64,000 nt of DNA from Cryptomeria japonica (GCF_030272615.1 NC_081413.1:564450010-564514009), one strand, 5' to 3'; shown: positions 11,959 to 24,221, counted from the first letter of the stretch. Numbers and translations are program-made. Notes: generated from the letters alone by a model not told the origin.

Positions 11959-13293
11959 TTAGACTGCTGAAGTATAGTATTTCTTCAAATGGATGTTGTT
12001 GGTTGGTTCCTTGAGCACATCTCCTTTTGAAGTTGTTAGCTGATAGGCACTTGATCCGTAGGCTAATATGATGACATAGGGACCCAACCAGTTAGGTTCA
12101 AATTTCCCTTTCTTTTCTCGATCCTGTTGATTTCTGGGATTTTCTTTGAGTACGAGATCACCGACTTTAAAAATCCTAGGGACGACCTTGTGGTTGTAGC
12201 TTCGGCACATGCGTTGCTAGTATGATTTGAGGTGATTATAGGCATGTTGTCACTATTCATCTAGAAGTTCTAGCTCTTGTAGTCTGTTTACTCGATACTC
12301 TTCATTTGGAATGAGGCCTTTCAAAGATACTCTGAGCGATGGGATTTCTACCTCGAGGGGTAAAATTGCTTCTGATCCATACACCAATGAATATGGCGTA
12401 GCTCCTTTAGGTGTGCGGATGCTAGTTCTGTATGTCCAAAGTGTTGGATTGAGTTGCACATGCTAGTCTTTTCCTGCTTCATTTACTATTTTCTTGAGGA
12501 TTTTCCATATTGTTTTATTTGATGCTTCTGCTTGACCATTCCCCCACGGGTAGTAAGGTGTAGAAAAATGATGTTGGATTTTGAATTGTTCACATAGTTC
12601 TCACACATCTTGGTTTTTGAAAGGTCATCCATTATCTGTGATGATCGAACTGGGAATGCCGTATCTACAGATCAGATAATTAAGAATAAAAGAGGCAATT
12701 TGTTTTCCAGTTACTGTGGTCATGGGGACTACTTCAATCCATTTTGTAAAATATTTTATTGCCGTGATAATGAACTTGTGTCCATTTGAAGATGAAGGAT
12801 GTATTTTACCTACTAAGTCCAATCCCCATTGACAGAAAGGCCAAGATGTTGTAAATGGCTGTAATTCTTGTGCTGGTGCATGTATAAGATTGCCATGAAT
12901 CTGGCATTTAGGACATTTCTTTGCAAAATGATAAGAGTCTTTTTCCATTGTTGGTCAGTAATATCCCATTTGTAGAAGGTTTTTAGCAAGAGTAGCACCA
13001 CTTGAATGTGTTCCACAGATACCTTCGTGAAGCTCTTGTAAAGCAGAGTTAGATTCATTACAATCAAGGCAACGAAGAAGAGTACCATCTAGACCTCGAC
13101 GGTAAAGAGTATCAGCAATGAGGGTATAATGGGCAACTTGCTGGATAAAGTTGCATTTTTGGTTCCGAGATAGGTCAATGGGTAGGGTATTGGTTTTAAG
13201 ATATTCATATATTGTGCTGTATAATGGAGAGTCTGAACCGGTTAAGGTATAGATAACATGGGATGTAGAATTTTCATAGGTTGGGGAAAACAA
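11959..13293 (-). pseudogene. Integrase of the Tat element
   Basis: This region inserts retrotransposon cDNA into the genome. The zinc-binding HHCC region lies near 13040-12900, with H-x3-H spacing and the pair CPKC. The DDE core follows: the first Asp in WGLDLVG near 12818, the second in ITDNG near 12634, and the Glu in NGQAEAS near 12526. The C-terminal GPY/F module is at NWLGPY near 12100. Everything is in one frame, continuing the RNase H frame, but in-frame stops break it (for example just after the zinc region near 12950, after ITDNG near 12625, near 12465 and near 12211). The copy is therefore dead although all catalytic residues remain visible. Confidence 0.9.
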
Positions 13294-13413
13294 TTGCTTT
13301 ACCAGAAACTCATAACGACTCTATTGTTTTGGAATTTGTAGCAGTGAAGTGATAGTAGCCATTGCATCGGCTACTCTATTGTCCAACCTTGGTATTTTTT
13401 TGAAGGTGATGTG

Positions 13414-13720
13414 TTAAAAATATTGTTTGAAATCATCCACCATTCGTTTATATGGTAGCAACTTATCATCTTTTGTCTGATAGTCGTTGTTGATCTGATT
13501 TATGACTAGTTGTGAATCTCCATAGACTTTCAATTCTATGACTCTCCATTCCATGGCCATTTTGATTACTGTAACCAGTGCCTCATACTCAACAATGTTA
13601 TTTGTGCATGGAAACATAAGCCTATATGATCTTGGTATGGTGTGTTCTTCAAGAGTGATGAACAAGATGCCAACACCTGAGCCATGTTGAGTGTAGGAAC
13701 CATCAAAGTATAGGGTCCAT
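13414..13720 (-). pseudogene. Second, plant-type RNase H domain (aRNH)
   Basis: Downstream of the ordinary gypsy RNase H there is another RNase H fold (RVT_3 type). Its catalytic carboxylates are visible in YFDGSY (about 13704), VEYEAL (about 13595) and YGDSQLV (about 13520). This extra domain, resembling archaeal and plant host RNase H, is established as a mark of the Tat clade of Ty3/gypsy elements. Reverse transcription needs RNase H to remove the RNA strand. Why Tat elements carry two is not settled. The local frame is open, but the polyprotein around it is interrupted. Confidence 0.85.
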
Positions 13721-14274
13721 TGCTTGGTGGTAATAGCAAGAACATCCCTATCTAGAAATTTGATCTCCATTGGTTGTTTATTTGGTAGTGCTGCATTAGC
13801 TAGTTGATCTGCAATTACCTGTCCTTTGATAGCTCGACGCTCTGTGTAGTGGATATCAAATTCACTGAGAATCATTACCCATTTAGCCAATCTGCCTGTG
13901 AGAGTTGCTTTGCTGAGTAAGTACTTTAGAGGGTCAATTTTTGCTACTAGCTTGATTGTGTGAGCTAGCATGTAGTGTCAGAACTTTTGAGAAGCGAATA
14001 CCATTGTTAAACAAGCCTTCTCAATGAATGTATAATTGAGCTCATATCCATTCAAAGTTTTACTGACGTAATAGATAGCTCGTTCCTTACCATCTTGATT
14101 TTCTTGTGCTAACAGTGCCCCTAATGATATGTCTGTTGTTGATATGTAGAGAATAAGTGGCTTCTCTGCTATTGGTGGTACTAGAACTGGTGGGTTTAGT
14201 AAATATTGCTTGATTTGATAGAATGATTCTGCACATTTGGCTTCCCATCTGAATGGTACATTCTTATGTAGCAA
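13721..14274 (-). pseudogene. RT connection and gypsy RNase H
   Basis: Follows the RT fingers/palm after a frame change. PLILYISTTDISLGALLAQ near 14150 and YELNYTFIEKACLTMVFA near 14020 are the usual gypsy RNase H signatures. The RNase H active site begins at the Asp in TTD. The segment IHYTERRAIKGQVIADQLA (near 13840) is the typical link to the second RNase H. One in-frame stop lies at about 13975. The frame here differs from that of the RT palm, so translation would need a repaired junction. Confidence 0.88.
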
Positions 14275-14300
14275 ATGATTAAATGGTCGGCTTTTATCTG

Positions 14301-15728
14301 CTAGTTGGGTGATGAGTCGCCTGATTGATTGGAGTCATCATTGCAAGGATCTGAGTTGGCTAATGTTTTTAGGGGGGGCATCTCCATGATGGCTTGTACC
14401 TTTGCTGGATCTACTTCAATGCCTTTTTTTGATACGATGTAGCCTAATAACTTGCCTGATGTTACCCCAAAGACACACTTCTTAGGGTTGAGCCTGACTT
14501 GAAATTTCTCCAACCTTTCAAAAAAATTCTCTAATATGCCCAGATGTTCTGTTTGGGTAATTGACTTAGCTAGTAAATCATCCACATAGTCATCCATGAA
14601 GGTATGCATCATGTCATGAAAGATTGTTGTCATTGCACGTTGATACGTTGCCCCAACATTCTTTAAGACAAAAGGCATGACATCCCAACAATACATTCCC
14701 CAAGGATAGGTAAATGTTGTTTTATCTTGATCCTCTGGAGCTATCTTGATTTGATTATAGCCATAAAAATCGTCCATTAATGATAACATTGCATGGCCTA
14801 CTGTGAGGTCTACAATTATGTCGATACTGGGCAAAGGAAAGTCATCCTTTGGATAGGCTTTGTTGACATCCCTAAATTCGGTGCATATCTTGATGCTGCT
14901 ATCTGGTTTTGAAACTGGTACAATGTTGGAAATCCATTTAGCATAGTCTATAGGTTGAATAAATCTGACATCTAATAGTTTCTTTAGCTTAGCTTTAAAC
15001 ATGAGTGCTACATGTGGATTCATCTTTCTCAACTTTTTCTTAATTGGCTTAGCTCCTGGAGCAATGAATAAGTGATGCATGATTGAGTGTGGATCAATCA
15101 TGGGCATATCTGCATATGACCAAGCAAAATTGGTTTGATTTTCCTTGAAAATTTTGATAAACTTTGGTTTTTCTTCCTCTGTTAGAGATTCTGCTAGGTG
15201 TATGTTTTTGGCTGCTTCTATTGTACCGATGTTGATTGATTGAGTGGGCTCAATCAATATGGGTGATCGCTCCTGATAGTGTTCAGGAAGAGTGTCAAGT
15301 CTCTCATCTTTAGGTGCCTCAAAAAGGTTTTCACTTGCAGATGCGTCCTTTATTTTTACTTTTTTGTGATCTAGTGCTGGCATTGACTGGTTTTCAGCAG
15401 TAGATCCTTTATTTCTTTCATTTTTGTGACTGAGAGACTTGGCACTCCCCTGATTGCAGATGTTGTTACTTTGTTTACTGGTAGATTCTTTTTTTGGGTT
15501 GATAGTAAATAAGTAATGGATAATGGAATCATCATTTGGGAAAATAGGTATGTCATGATTTTCAGGTTCATCCCAGTCTATGAGATTAGGAAAGATGAGT
15601 GGTAAAGAGTCATTGGGTGGGTCAAGTTCAGCTGTTGTAAGTGTTAGGATGGAGGTATCATCAAGGTTGGTTGGGATATTAAATAAGTTAATTATTTTGT
15701 TAAGGTCTTTGATGGTATCATCTTCCAT
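14301..15728 (-). pseudogene. Reverse transcriptase of the Tat element
   Basis: Reverse transcriptase copies the element RNA into DNA. FRDVNKAYPKDDFPLPSID is the usual entry to the palm, MPFVLKNVGATYQR is the template-grip motif, and YVDD is the catalytic motif at 14577-14588. KCVFGVTSGKLLGYIVS follows as expected. The first 200 residues are a charged linker between G-patch and RT. The frame is lost close to a run of C residues near 14370, after which the sequence continues in the next frame into RNase H. All catalytic aspartates are present, so the copy was inactivated by the frame change and stops rather than by active-site loss. Confidence 0.92.
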
Positions 15729-15746
15729 GTAGACTTGCTCGTAATG

Positions 15747-16285
15747 TCACGGCTCATTTTCCTTGGCGTCATAGATATTTTGTGGACCAAATTCAAGTAG
15801 TCTAGGCTCCGTGCCTTGTTCTTCTTGAGAAAAGGGGATATGACTAGCATTTTCAGCAATATCTTCACTAACATTTGAACAACTACCCCATTCATAATCA
15901 TTTGAATCAGTCTTAGAAGTGTTATCCCAGATTCTTTTAGTGCTATGGACAGGTATATTGTAGGGTGAAAACAAGTCCTTGATGATTGATACTAGTCTGA
16001 TAGTTTTCTCCGATTCTGTGTCAGATCCTACTTCTACTCTTTGCATCTTCTCATATACTGTCTCTCCTCGAGGAGTAGTGATGTTTTCAGAGGGTGATCT
16101 TCTTTGTTTGAAATAGGTTCTTGAACATGATGTACTTCTGCACAAGGTGCTTCTTCTCTTTGAATGACCAACTCCTCGTGTTGTTTCTCTTTTTCCTGGT
16201 ATTCACGTTCCTTTCGTATTGTTTCGACTAATTCAAATAGTGCCTCCTGCCACGAGTCCTCCTTGTATTTCTTCTTTTCCTTCCA
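15747..16285 (-). pseudogene. Linker between G-patch and RT
   Basis: Acidic and low-complexity coding sequence (132 codons open at 15747-16145) in the same frame as RT, with a stop at about 15744. No domain was recognised. The frame shifts relative to the protease/G-patch part at about 16.2 kb. Confidence 0.5.
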
Positions 16286-16498
16286 CTAAGGTTTTTGATA
16301 TTTATTTGGTGTCTTCTTTGGGGGTAGAGTGTGTTCATAGCCCAATCCTGTTTTATCTTTAGAAAACTGTGAAGGAGGATCCAATGGTTCTGTGATGCCT
16401 TCCTGACGCTTGCCGATAGGTCCTTTGCCATTGTATCCTATTTGTTGCATGATCAAGTAGCCTTTTCCATACAACTCTGTTGGTATAGCTACTTCCAT
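16286..16498 (-). pseudogene. G-patch domain of the Tat polyprotein
   Basis: About 45 residues (16468-16330) follow the G-patch pattern: GYLIMQQIGYNGKGPIG, then EGITEPL, ending TGLGYE. G-patches are short glycine-rich modules that bind RNA or DEAH helicases. They are known next to the protease in some retroviruses. Here it lies between protease and RT. The same order (protease then G-patch) recurs in both internal regions of family B. Confidence 0.7.
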
Positions 16499-16774
16499 AG
16501 TAGAAGCTCTGACTTATTCTTCATCCTTGTATAGCTAACTAAGGATGTCCTTCTCTTCTGATTCATGTGCTAGTGTGCCTAGTTGAATAAATTTTCCATC
16601 AAACTTGGTGATGGGTTGTGTTGCTTGATGTATTGATGTCGAAGGTAGCCCATGAGATTTAGGTGATGCTGGTAAGTTGATTAGACATAAGGGTTCCAAA
16701 GAGTACTCTCCCATGCCTTGTTCTTTAATTTTCATCTTTTGTTTGAAATCCATGGATAAAGATTTAGGCTTTTC

Positions 16775-17480
16775 TTATTGAAGATCTGGTGCTAAGGAAG
16801 TTTGTTTTTCTTTGTTTTGTGGAACCAAACTGTCTCGGGCTGCCCCCATAGCATTACAATGTTGAAAAGGGTTATGATCTACTGATATAGAAATATCCTG
16901 CCCATTGTATGGGAACTTAACACACTGGTGGTAAGTTGAGGGTACTGCTTGCATTTCATGTATCCAAGGTCGACCCAATAAAATATTGTATGTGAGGTCT
17001 ATGTCTAAGACTTGGCACATAGTGTCCTTTTGTATCGGTCCCACTTGAATTGGCAATATCACGGTTACCTTGGATGATCTTTCTTCATCATCATATGCTT
17101 TGATAGTGATCTTTTTGCGTGGATCAATAGTCTTCTCAGAGAATCCTAATGCACGGATAAGTTTTAAGGTACAAATATTGAGTCCAACTCCTCCATCTAT
17201 TAATACTCTTTTAACTCGATGTTTGTAGACCAAGATTTCAATGTGGATTGGAATATTGTGTGGATGGCTCAATGAAATATTATCATGCTCAGAAAAGGTG
17301 AGATTCATGTTTGCATTTGTCCTTGATTGTATGACACTTACTTGATTGTCATCTATTGATATATGATTGATGGTGTTATTGTATATGTGATTGATACGAG
17401 CTCTGTGTGTATCATTTGATGTTGAAGCTCCATCTGTGTTATAGTTTGGAAGAGGATTTTTAAAGGCCCCATGGTCACCA
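16775..17480 (-). pseudogene. Retropepsin (protease) of the Tat element
   Basis: An aspartic protease of about 125 residues (17245-16860) that would cut the gag-pol polyprotein. The catalytic Asp lies at 17195-17197 in VLIDGGVGLNIC, a plant gypsy variant of the D-S/T-G loop. LLGRPWIHEMQAVPS near 16975 is the conserved C-terminal strand. It is fused in frame to the gag C-terminus upstream. A stop at about 16773 ends the open stretch before the G-patch. Confidence 0.88.
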
Positions 17481-19110
17481 TTTGTTTTGAGACCGTCGAC
17501 TGTTAAATCTCCTCTATCAATCATGTCTTGAACAATGTTTTTAAGCCTCATGCAATCATTTGTTTGATGTCCTTTGTTTCGATGAAAATCACAAAAGTGT
17601 GAGTCATTCCACCAAGGTGGTTTGACTTGTGGTTCAAAGTTGTTAATTGCTGGTAATGAGATAATTTTGTTTGCCAGGAGCTCTCTGAATGCTGACTCTA
17701 ATGATTGCCCTAATGGTGTGTAAATGCATTTAGGAAAGTTATTGGTGTTACCTCGTGAGTTTGTATTAGGTCCTCGAATTGCATTATTGTTTTGGGTATT
17801 TTTCGTGTTGTTCGCATTTGAAAGTTCTGGATTGGTATTGGGTGCATAAGAGTTAGTGCCTTGGTTAGCACCCTTTTGATTCTTGGTAGCCTGAGGATTG
17901 CCTGATAAAGCTAATACTGGTTGCTTGGACTTTACGTCATTAGCCTCGTTTCCTCCATTTCCAGTATTTTTGTTTCTGGTCCAGAACCTAGATTTGTCAA
18001 AGTTGTTGTTGTTGTTCTGGTTATTGTAATGAGAGTTGGGTGAATTTGTTCCTTCTTTGAAGAGTTTCAATGTTCCTTTCTTAACACATACCTCCTCTAC
18101 TTGGATTCCATTTTCAATCAATTTGGCAAAAGATGGTATGCATTGGAGTTTGAGTATGTAACTCATCTCGCCATTCAAATTGTCAATGAAAATTTCCATC
18201 TTTTCTTTTTCAGGAACATCTTGAGGATATCTCGAAACCATCCATTGCCAATGTTGAAGAAACACCATGAATGTTTCATTGTTTTTCTATTTGGTATTGC
18301 AGACATCTAGCATGGTGATGGCATGTTGAATGTTGTATGAGTATTGGGTGATAAATTTGTTGACTAATTCATCAAAGGATCTGACAGGAGGTGTGATTTT
18401 GGATAACCATTTCATTGTTTGCCCTCCCAAGCCTCTTGGGAATAACCTCATCAAATAGGTATCATCATGGGCAAATTCAAGGCTCATGGTACAAAATTCC
18501 TGAACATGATCACGAGGATCGCTTTTCCCATCATATTTGCAAAATTTGGGGGAAAAGGTACCATGTTTAACCTTCTGTCAAAAGGGTAAGGACAAATTTC
18601 GTTTAAGGAATATCGTATTGTTGTCCCCTGTTGCATATCCTGCATTTGTCTTTGCAACATTTGTATTTGTTGTGTGAGAGCAACCAAGGGTGCATTTTCT
18701 TGTCGAGGGAAGAGTTCTTCCCTCTTGTTAGCCCTATTTCAAGTATGTGTGGGTTTTGGTATGTTTTGTTCAGGTATGTTGTGTTCAGGGTCACGTGGTT
18801 CCTCCTCTCATTGTCGTTCTTGATAAGCATAATGTTGAGACCTTGTCCTAAAGATGTCGGTATCGAAGTCTTCAGGGATCCTAACTCCTTTGCTTGTTAG
18901 CATGAGTAAGTATTTTTTTTTGTCAACTTCTATGAGGTGTTCCATAAGTCTTTGAAATGAGGCACTTTCTTGACATTCCTGGAGGAGCTCTTTAGTGATC
19001 TTCGTGTCTTCTAAATTTGGATATTCGAAGGGGCTTGATAGTCTTCGCCCCATACTGGACTTTGGTTGTGTTTCACTTTATTTGTTTAGTTGAGAGCGAG
19101 TGACAACAGG
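17480..19110 (-). pseudogene. Gag of the Tat element
   Basis: The capsid precursor. The retrotransposon gag domain is visible around 18487-18100 (LFPRGLGGQTMKWLSKI, FDELVNKFITQYS). A zinc-knuckle variant C-x2-H-x4-H-x4-C lies at CDFHRNKGHQTNDC near 17575, where canonical elements have C-x2-C-x4-H-x4-C. Between them is an Asn/Thr-rich stretch. The best start is the ATG at about 19110 (MPVVTRSQ), because the frame from there runs into the gag N-terminus. A stop follows after 11 codons, others lie near 18805 and 18270, and a frameshift lies near 18550. Confidence 0.82.
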
Positions 19111-19113
19111 CAT

Positions 19114-19500
19114 CTAGTAGAAGCTCTCTGTTATAAAGGGAACAGATTCCTCTTCTGTGTCTTGCTCGGGAGTTGGTGGCTCTAGTAAAGGTATGTTGTA
19201 AGTAATGCAAACTTCTAGGAAGAAAGCCGGATTGATCTTTCCTCCATGATTTAAGCTTTGTCTGAATGTCGCTTTTTGGCAGAATGCTCTACTCCTCAAT
19301 GGTTCCTCATCAAATTCGTTTGATTTGTTTTGAAGATTCAAGCGTATATGATAGAGGAATATTCGATGAGATTTGAAGAGTTGGTGATTGATGTATAGAA
19401 ACCCATTCCTTTTAGCAAGTTTATGAGAATTAGGTTGTTGTTTCCTTAACTTAGTGTTGTGATGAATACTCTTTCTTCTCAGAATATGAGGATTAGTCAT
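19114..19500 (-). CDS. Short ORF upstream of gag, unknown
   Basis: An open frame of 128 codons, in the same frame as the gag start and ending just before it. It is basic at the N-terminus and acidic at the C-terminus, and no domain was recognised. It is either an N-terminal extension of gag cut off by a single TAG, or a separate leader ORF. I cannot tell which. Confidence 0.3.
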   Translation of the reverse strand: MTNPHILRRKSIHHNTKLRKQQPNSHKLAKRNGFLYINHQLFKSHRIFLYHIRLNLQNKSNEFDEEPLRSRAFCQKATFRQSLNHGGKINPAFFLEVCITYNIPLLEPPTPEQDTEEESVPFITESFY

Positions 19501-19964
19501 ACACAGGTGATCAATGGTTTCCTTTGATTTGTTTTGGATTCAAGATGTCTTGTTTGGAAACTTAAGTCCACTTTTATCAAATGAAGGTTTAGATGCCCCC
19601 TCACGACAAAGTGCGTCAAATGTTATGGAATAAGAACTTTCCCGATATGGAAAGTCGATTTGACAACTTTAGTTTGAAACAAGTATGTTTTGAGGATAAC
19701 GTTCATTTGATTGGAGAACCTTTTGATGTATGTGATGATGTTACCTAATTCTAATAGGAAAATGTGTTAATCCTTAGCTAGTTTTGGACTTGACAACTTT
19801 GTTTTAAGAATATCTTGTTTTGTTGGTTTTGGAATAGTACTGATACTCTGATGTGAATTTTTGCCTGATAGAGTTGAGTGAGGATTGAAAATGGCTTCCC
19901 AAACTATGTTTTAATTTTTTTTCAAAAAATTTTATGCTTGCTCTTAGTTTTCTTAGTTTCGTCT

Positions 19965-20330
19965 ATGCGCTAAGCCAGAAACCCAATGCGCTAACAAATG
20001 CTATCAATGCGCTAGAGAAAGATCTCAATGTGCTAAGCTACCCTTTTGACATGCTAACTTGTACTGTTTAGTTTTTGACTTGGTCTAGTAAGTTATGTGC
20101 TAATATGTCCTTTCTACGTGCTAACTTTTGAGCTCAAAGCGCTAATGTTTGCTCCCAAAGCGCTAGGCAGTTGCTCCAAAGTGCTGAGCTATTTTCTAGA
20201 AGCACTAAGTTTTAGCTGTTGAATGTTTAGATTGCTTATGCATTAGTTTTCAGGATGGTTGTGCTATGTTGAAGCTTGGAAGCGCTAAAAGATGGTTTCA
20301 AAGCACTAAAATGTTTCTTTTACGTGCTAA
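19965..20330. repeat. ATGCGCTA-type repeat cluster 1 in the leader
   Basis: ATGCGCTA and variants (ATGTGCTA, ACGTGCTA, AAGCGCTA) recur about every 25-35 bp, for example at 19975, 19986 and 20007. Many variants differ by C-to-T or G-to-A changes. Confidence 0.65.
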
Positions 20331-21829
20331 ACTACCCTATTTGTTTTGAATTTGTTGGTTTTTCTGTGATTTTTAACTTTTTGTCAATTTTGATGGATGA
20401 TTTTTCTAAAGTAGGAAATGCAAACACATCATGAAAAAGATAACCATTTTTCCTATTCTAAACAAAGAGTGTATATTCTGCGAGGATGTGTTCAAATCCC
20501 CAGTGTTTTGACAGGTTTGGATATAGATAATGCAATTCAATCAGACTCTTTATTCAAGGGTCATCGACAGTACCATAGCCCACTAGTCTCGATACTCCGT
20601 CAGCTCAAACAACCTTGTCACCCCCTAGGGGGCGCCCGTTTTTTTGCCTTTTGCCAGAAATTAACCCAAAGTAAATTGCTTCACAATTGAGTAGCTATCT
20701 TGGGAGATACATGGTGAGTAATCTTGGGGGCAGATTCTTCCCCACCCTTGCACTATGATATTGCCAATGTTCGAATACTGACTTTGCTCAAAGTTTCTAA
20801 TGCTAATGTTCGTAATCAGGCTTCTTGTTCGGCCGTTAGTGATAAACTCCCTCAGGAGGCTTCCCAACCTTTAGAACAAAGGCTTTACGTATTGTAAAGA
20901 TACTGGGGGAAGGCTAATTGCTACACAAAACCATTGAAAGGGAATTTCATTACCCTCCACTTTTGATTATAGTGGGTTGGAACACTTGGTGTCAAAGCCG
21001 TTTCCCACTTAGGTCGTTCCCCTCACACTGGCCAAAAAATGGCTTTAAGAGTTTTTAGCTCCTCAGGAGGGCAGGCCTGTTAAAGGTTTTATTGCTTGAA
21101 ATACTAAAAGCGTAAGAGTGGTTTGGCTTTTTGATCATCCAATTAAGGGGAGAGCATATACCTTCCACTTTCGAGACAAGGCAAACAAGGTTCTTTTTAT
21201 CCTTTCAATGCAGTGATTTGCTAAAGTCTATTTGGAGATGTTGCTCCAAAAAAGCATGGTGTTTATTTTAGTTCCCAAATCATTGATTTTCTAAGCTAGT
21301 ATAAAAATCTTGGTCAACAAAGCAAAGAGTTCGATTTGGTCAACAAAAAGAAATCGATAAAGGAGAAGAACTTCCCTCTTTTGGTCTACTTCAAAAAATT
21401 TTGACAAATGAGGTTCTTTATCTTACAAAATTAAAGTGAATCCTTTTAGACACCAAAGGATGGTGAGGTTCTTTTTAAAGCTTTTGCAAAAGTAAAGCTT
21501 GCTTGTTCTTTTTAAAGCTTCCAAACTGAAATGTTTTTCTTCTAAGAAAGTAAGAAATGGTTTAGTTGTTGTTCTTTTTAGATAGCCAAAGTGAAAGGTG
21601 AGTTCAATTTTATCTAACAAGAAAATGAAGAAAATTTTAATTTAGCTAACTTAACAAAGTTAACAAAACTAAATTACTTCAATCCTAAGTTTAGTAAAAC
21701 AAACTCTCCACCTTGCAAATAAATTATTAGTCACTTGAAGTAAAACCTATTAGCAATTTTTTTTTTGGTTTTTGTGGACTTCTACAAGTTTATTTTAGGC
21801 TTTTGGTACAATTTATTTTCTGCCTGTTT

Positions 21830-22100
21830 CTGTCATGTGCTACAAAATGGACTTGATGCACTATAGAAAACCCGCGATGTGCTATCGAAAATCCTTGATG
21901 CGCTAAATTGTTGTTTGGATGCACTAGGCTATTTAATTTAGGCGCGAAAACCTACAAGAATCATTAAAATGGTTATGCGCTAAAGTTAGGTTTCTACTTG
22001 CTAAGAAGTGGTTTCAACGCACTAAACAGGAAGGCCGATGCACTGAAGTATCAACTGGATGCACTAGACGATGCTTGCTACGCGTTGATTTTCATTTCTC
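21830..22100. repeat. ATGCGCTA-type repeat cluster 2 in the leader
   Basis: The same motif family (ATGTGCTA, ATGCACTA, ATGCGCTA, ACGCACTA) at short intervals, immediately inside the primer-binding site. Confidence 0.65.
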
Positions 22101-22146
22101 GCGTACCTGTAGAGTTAGTCCTATACAAAAAACAATTTGATAAATG

Positions 22147-22171
22147 GGGTTATGCCCCATGATGGGTGCTA
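22147..22171 (-). other. Primer-binding site, tRNA-Lys type
   Basis: Read on the - strand it starts TAGCACCCATCATGGGGC, close to the complement of plant tRNA-Lys 3' end (TGGCGCCCACCGTGGGGC). The differences in this stretch are all transitions. It lies 4 bp from the 5' LTR. Confidence 0.75.
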
Positions 22172-22175
22172 GAAA

Positions 22176-23089
22176 TGTATACGGGAAAAGTGGTGCAATG
22201 AAACGAAAATTACAAAATTCAATGACTTTCCCACACACCAATGGGACTCTTGGTGCAAGTTATGGAGATATGTGGAATAGCTCAACTTCCCAAGGGGTGT
22301 TCCATTGTTCTCTATCTCACAAGACCCCTCAAGCCAATGCCTTTGCTCTTAGATCACTGAGCAAAGTGACTTAGGGATGAAATCATGAGAATGAGGGATG
22401 CTTTTGATCAATCTTAGTATGAATGCATCCTATCTATGCATGATTTAAAAAAAAAACTAAACCAGTGATGATAAGATGAAAAGATTAGTGAAATAATATC
22501 CTAACATGATATACTAGTTTATATGATTAACTAAGATGATAGAAATACTTCTAAATTGCTTATTAGATTTATTTCTATTTCAAAGAGAGACTAAATGCTT
22601 GCTAAAAATGAGTATAAGTGTGATGCTAAAGACTTGGATTATCAGAATGAGGGAATGAGGGCTTTTTTTATAGGGAAAATATGGCAATGGATGGTCAAGT
22701 TTGGATGATCTTATCAAGGGCCAGGATTGAAAGTTATCAATCCATATTTACAATTCTCACCAATGAAATGGGGACAATTGTCAACATAGGACTACTTGAG
22801 AGGAGATGTAAGAAGCATTAAATGCCTGAGAAGACCTCATGGTTACCTTAGGAGGTAAGGGTTAAGGTTAGGTTAACATTACCCATTGGATAAAGCTTTT
22901 ACACAAAGGATAAACTCTTGTGCAAGGGTTAAAGGGATAACCATGGTCAAAACAATGAATGCTTGATGAGACCCCTGGGTTAGATGAGGGTTGAGCTAGG
23001 CAAAAAGTCTCAAACCATGCCCCAAAGGGTTAGTTAACCATTAATGGTTCAATCATTTTAGGGAATGTGATCATTTTTATACGTCTATA
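22176..23089 (-). repeat. 5' LTR of the Tat element, internally deleted
   Basis: Matches 5773-7220 but lacks about 540 bp. The two copies part at 'taaccattaatggtt' (about 23050) and rejoin at 'gaatgtg' just before the end. It finishes GTCTATA where the other copy has GTCTACA. Confidence 0.88.
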
Positions 23090-23549
23090 GTATGTATGTA
23101 TGTATATGTATGTGTATATATGCGTGCATGCATGCATGTATGTATGTTTATATATGCATAACATATATAGATATACATAGATATACATATACATATACAT
23201 ACATCTATACATGTATATAGATATGTATATATATATCTATATCTATATCTATATATATGTGTGTGCGTGTTTGTGTATGTATGTATATATACATACATAT
23301 ATATATGTATATACATATATACACATATGTATATATACATATATGTATGTATATGTATACATATATATATGTATATGTATATTTACCTATATATATGTAT
23401 GTATATGTACCTATACACACACACGCGCGCGGGTATATATATATATATACATATACATGTATATACATATATATGTATATATATGTATACATGTATATAT
23501 ATATATATATGTATATACATGTATATGTATATATATATACATGTATATG

Positions 23550-23585
<36 letters not shown>

Positions 23586-24133
23586 TACATGTATATATAT
23601 ATATATCTATATGTACATATATCTATATACATGTATATATGTATATACATGTATATGTATGTATATGTATATGTATATATATGTATATCTATGTATATGT
23701 ATATGTGTATATCTATGTATATGTATATGTATATGTATGTATATGTACATACATATACATACAGATACATATATACATATACATATACATACACATACAT
23801 ATACATACATATACATATGTACATGTATATGTACATGTATATGTATATATATGTATATATACATATATATATATACATATATAAGTATATATACATATAT
23901 ACATATATATGTATATATGTATGTATATATATATGTATATATGTATGTATATATATATGTATATATATATTTGTGTGTGTGTGTGTGTATATATATATAT
24001 GTATACACACACATATATAAATATATACGTTAATATAAATATATATATATACACACACACATATGTGTTTGTGTGTGTGTATATATGTGTATGTGTATAT
24101 ATATGTATATGTACATATATACATATATATGCA
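23090..24133. repeat. Compound TA/TG/CA microsatellite, about 1 kb
   Basis: Nearly pure TATA, TATG and TACA units with some GT runs. The long open frames in it on both strands (up to 269 codons of Tyr, Ile, Met and His) are a by-product of the repeat, not genes. It is the central piece of the microsatellite split by the Tat element and the family B array. Confidence 0.95.
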
Positions 24134-24221
24134 TGTGTGGAGGCGAAAAAAGCGAGACCGGGTGACTAGGACCTAATCCCACTTTTGCCAACACATTGGG
24201 AATATGAAAGAGCCTAGGGAG

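Larger units (their letters stand above)
19501..22146 (-). other. 5' leader of the Tat element
   Basis: A 2.6-kb untranslated leader between primer site and gag, long as in other Tat elements. No gene is supported. It contains two clusters of a GCGCTA-type short repeat (19965-20330 and 21830-22100). The sequence between 20500 and 21250 is less AT-rich and without clear repeats. Confidence 0.6.
5773..23089 (-). mobile_element. Tat-lineage Ty3/gypsy retrotransposon (17.3 kb)
   Basis: LTRs at 5773-7220 (3') and 22176-23089 (5', internally deleted) are flanked by GTATG on both sides. Next to the 5' LTR is a primer site that matches plant tRNA-Lys apart from several transitions. Next to the 3' LTR is the purine tract AAAGAGGGGCAAAA. 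On the - strand the order is leader, gag, protease, G-patch, RT, RNase H, a second plant-type RNase H, integrase, and then an antisense PMD gene before the 3' LTR. The second RNase H and an extra gene between integrase and 3' LTR are known hallmarks of the Tat lineage (Ogre, Retand, RIRE2 relatives). Reading frames are broken by stops and at least three frame changes (about 18.55, 16.2 and 14.37 kb), so the copy is inactive. Confidence 0.92.

Noticed and set aside
23030-24169. Many long ORFs (up to 269 codons) on both strands made of Tyr, Ile, Met, His and Thr
   Set aside because: They are translations of a TA/TG/CA microsatellite in all frames. There is no coding signal beyond absence of stops.
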